Shown piece after piece: positions 20,994-22,612 of a stretch of 22,612 nucleotides of DNA. Location: IMG/VR virus record IMGVR_UViG_3300001450_000351, positions 1-22,612 of that record. One strand, given 5' to 3'. A program made the position numbers and the translations under genes. The notes under the pieces were generated by a model. It had not been told where the DNA came from and ran no database searches. It saw only the letters and a program-made list of their open reading frames with translations. Within the stretch, counting starts at the first letter, position 1, and each line of letters starts with the position of its first letter. The stretch comes from a virus.

Positions 20994-21524
20994 TCACATT
21001 GTATAAAGATAGTGTGCCGATGTATCTCTAACATATCTCATAGAGCCTTTCTCTGCAGCCTGTGGGACTTCACCAAGTTCTGTTGACTTCTCTTTATCCG
21101 GATCAACATACTCTGATTCAGTCTCGGCAACGTATGCTTCCATTGCCTCAAAATAAGGGCGCTCTTCATCAATAAACTCTGAAATATTTACCAGTGTCAT
21201 CTTTGCTGCGCTAACATCTTCGTTAATTGGCGACTGCATTGTAGCTTCAAAGGTTCCATAAAAAGAACCAGCACGAATTGATTCTGGGACAATTACTCCT
21301 CGGTTCTTAAGAAAAGTGAATAACCTGTTTTGTGCTCCATAAACATAATCGCTTAAAGCTTCTTTTGGAAATGCCGTAACTTTATTGTTAGCCGTCGATA
21401 AGACAATATCGATATCGCCGTGATCAAAAATCATAAGATCTCCACTTAAGCTTTTACGGACATCCATCTCCAAGGTAACAAGCTTTCTATTGGCCTTGTT
21501 ACCAACCCTAATCGTTATCGCCAT
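20994..21524 (-). CDS. 176-aa conserved head-block protein, unknown
   Basis: The N-terminal half is β-rich (MAITIRVGNKANRKLVTLEM, SGDLMIFDHGDIDIVLST) and the middle shows alternating strands and helices (YVYGAQNRLFTFLKNRGVIV). A later acidic, helical stretch (EAMEAYVAETESEYVDPDKE) precedes a Tyr-containing tail. No family name can be given. The ATG at 21524 has AGGAG about 7 nt upstream and the gene overlaps the preceding one by 17 nt, so it is coupled to it. Location between the right-edge gene and the prohead protease fits an assembly or minor head protein. Confidence 0.75.
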   Translation of the reverse strand: MAITIRVGNKANRKLVTLEMDVRKSLSGDLMIFDHGDIDIVLSTANNKVTAFPKEALSDYVYGAQNRLFTFLKNRGVIVPESIRAGSFYGTFEATMQSPINEDVSAAKMTLVNISEFIDEERPYFEAMEAYVAETESEYVDPDKEKSTELGEVPQAAEKGSMRYVRDTSAHYLYTM

Positions 21525-22338
21525 TATAAATCTCCTGAACTAAAGATTGAGTCTTTAAAACTGTAAGTAATACATTTTCACCAATTGTTTCTTTTGAGAA
21601 GCCTTGAAGCTTGCGGACAATTTTCCCAGCCATGGCCATCATATCGTCATCTTCTTTAATATAAGAAATTTCCCTTGCTTCCTCTAATCTCTTCTTTAAT
21701 CTACCAATTTCTTCATTTAAAAATATTTTAAGCTGTAAGGAATTGTCTGAAAAGGAAGCTACATAATAAGTCAACAAGTCCTTTTGTTCTTTCAACAGCT
21801 TGTTGTCGTACTTCTCATTGAATTTGTCAACAAACTGACGATATGTAAGATTGTCGATAGTTGGCATGTCATCTCTGTTTTCTTTGAGTGTAACCATATT
21901 TTTAATAATTTCTCCCTCAAGCATAACCCTAGCTTTAGGAGATGCTTTGATAGATAAGATCTGCTGAATCGTCGCTAAAGAACGATAGTTGGGTACAAAG
22001 TTATTAAAGGTTTCTTGCGTCAATTCTTTATTAACATCGTGAATAAGGGCAGTCTGTTGTTTAAACAAGCCCTCTGGGTCAATCAATCTTTTTTGCGCCT
22101 TAACCTCTAATAAGATTTTATTTGCTATCTCTTCGTTAGGTGCGGTGTCTTCGTAAAGAGAGCGATAACATTCTAAATCTTTATAAAGCAAGCTGTCATG
22201 ACTGAAGTGCTTCTTGATAATAGAAAAAACTTTATTTTTTCTTTCACTATCTTGCTTGACTATAGAAATGGTCGCCTCGCGTATGAGCGATTCGAAAACA
22301 AATGCTGTGTTTCTTTTTTTGTTGTGTTTAATCTTCAT
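21508..22338 (-). CDS. 276-aa helical head-block protein, unknown
   Basis: The product is almost wholly α-helical and charged. It opens MKIKHNKKRNTAFVFESLIR, continues through KNKVFSIIKKHFSHDSLLYK and PNYRSLATIQQILSIKASPK, and has a strong coiled coil near LNEEIGRLKKRLEEAREI. No transmembrane or catalytic motif is seen. It is translated from an ATG (22338) lying within the last codons of the preceding gene (11-nt overlap), so expression is tightly coupled. Helical proteins at this position between portal and protease genes in T4-related phages are often core or assembly factors; the assignment here is by position only. Confidence 0.75.
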   Translation of the reverse strand: MKIKHNKKRNTAFVFESLIREATISIVKQDSERKNKVFSIIKKHFSHDSLLYKDLECYRSLYEDTAPNEEIANKILLEVKAQKRLIDPEGLFKQQTALIHDVNKELTQETFNNFVPNYRSLATIQQILSIKASPKARVMLEGEIIKNMVTLKENRDDMPTIDNLTYRQFVDKFNEKYDNKLLKEQKDLLTYYVASFSDNSLQLKIFLNEEIGRLKKRLEEAREISYIKEDDDMMAMAGKIVRKLQGFSKETIGENVLLTVLKTQSLVQEIYNGDND

Positions 22339-22612
22339 TCGTTTGTTCCAATAAAATACTGTCTTTTTTCTCTAGACCATCTAACAAATCGCGGATAGAA
22401 GCGTTCACTTCAAACAATTTCTTTTCCTCTTCTTGCTCAGCCTTACTATAAGTAGTCTCATTTTTAGCATAAATGCCAACATTGGCACCAACAGACTTTG
22501 CCAGATTGTTTATTTGGCTCCCCGGAAAGAGATTTCTAGTTGTAGTGCTACTCTTTTCTGCGTTTCGTTGGCCTGCGAAGTGACGACTGCGCGCGCCTGC
22601 ATTGCGTCTATC
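22328..22612 (-). CDS. C-terminal end of an unidentified head-block gene (cut by window edge)
   Basis: A reading frame of 94 codons enters from the right edge and ends in TAA at 22330-22328. The visible residues are polar: a basic, Gly/Arg-rich stretch (RRNAGARSRHFAGQRN), the segment NLFPGSQINNLAKSVGANVG, then a charged helix (KAEQEEEKKLFEVNASIRDL) and an acidic end. It overlaps the start of the next gene by 11 nt. What precedes in T4-type order is the portal gene gp20, but these residues are not enough to claim it. Confidence 0.65.
   Translation of the reverse strand, partial: DRRNAGARSRHFAGQRNAEKSSTTTRNLFPGSQINNLAKSVGANVGIYAKNETTYSKAEQEEEKKLFEVNASIRDLLDGLEKKDSILLEQTNED

Overview
The window is the late structural region of a contractile-tailed (T4-related) double-stranded DNA phage. 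Every convincing gene lies on the minus strand, so the operon order runs from position 22612 down to 1. Core proteins resembling T4 gp21, gp22, gp23, gp13, gp14, gp15, gp18 and gp19 are recognisable from their sequences. Both ends are cut: a gene tail at the right edge and the start of the tape measure at the left edge. The region is moderately AT-rich, most genes have clear purine-rich ribosome binding sites, and many junctions are tightly coupled (ATGA, TAATG). This suggests a host using Shine-Dalgarno initiation. The fibre and fragment types resemble aquatic phages, but the host cannot be read from the sequence.

Layout in transcription order. (1) 22612-19107, head-assembly block: four conserved but unassigned proteins, a small membrane protein, and a gp21-like prohead protease. 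(2) 19110-18862: a phage copy of ribosomal protein bS21. (3) 18834-13107, adhesin or decoration cassette: a 152-aa protein, a 1088-aa modular fibre with internal duplications, two related 279/289-aa proteins and a 91-aa protein. (4) 13056-9973: gp22-like scaffold and gp23-like major capsid protein, closed by a strong terminator. (5) 9769-8957: a 218-aa virion-like protein and a 47-aa basic protein, closed by a second terminator. (6) 8841-5770: a 121-aa protein and neck/tail completion proteins gp13-, gp14- and gp15-like. (7) 5682-947: sheath, tube, a gp26-like zinc-ribbon tail assembly protein and a short overlapping partner, closed by a third terminator. (8) 884-1: tape measure.

The protease, scaffold and capsid protein build and mature the prohead; gp13/gp14/gp15 join head to tail; sheath, tube, tape measure and the gp26-like pair form the contractile tail; the modular fibre and the paired small proteins probably bind receptors or decorate the capsid. 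The bS21 protein could alter host ribosomes late in infection.

The most notable signals are: the bS21 gene inside a late structural operon; an oriented 8-base motif (ACTATTTA on the coding strand) recurring in intergenic spaces and paired with terminators, a candidate phage-specific late promoter; and a run of seven T in the overlap of the gp26-like gene and its partner, where a +1 or -2 frameshift would fuse them.
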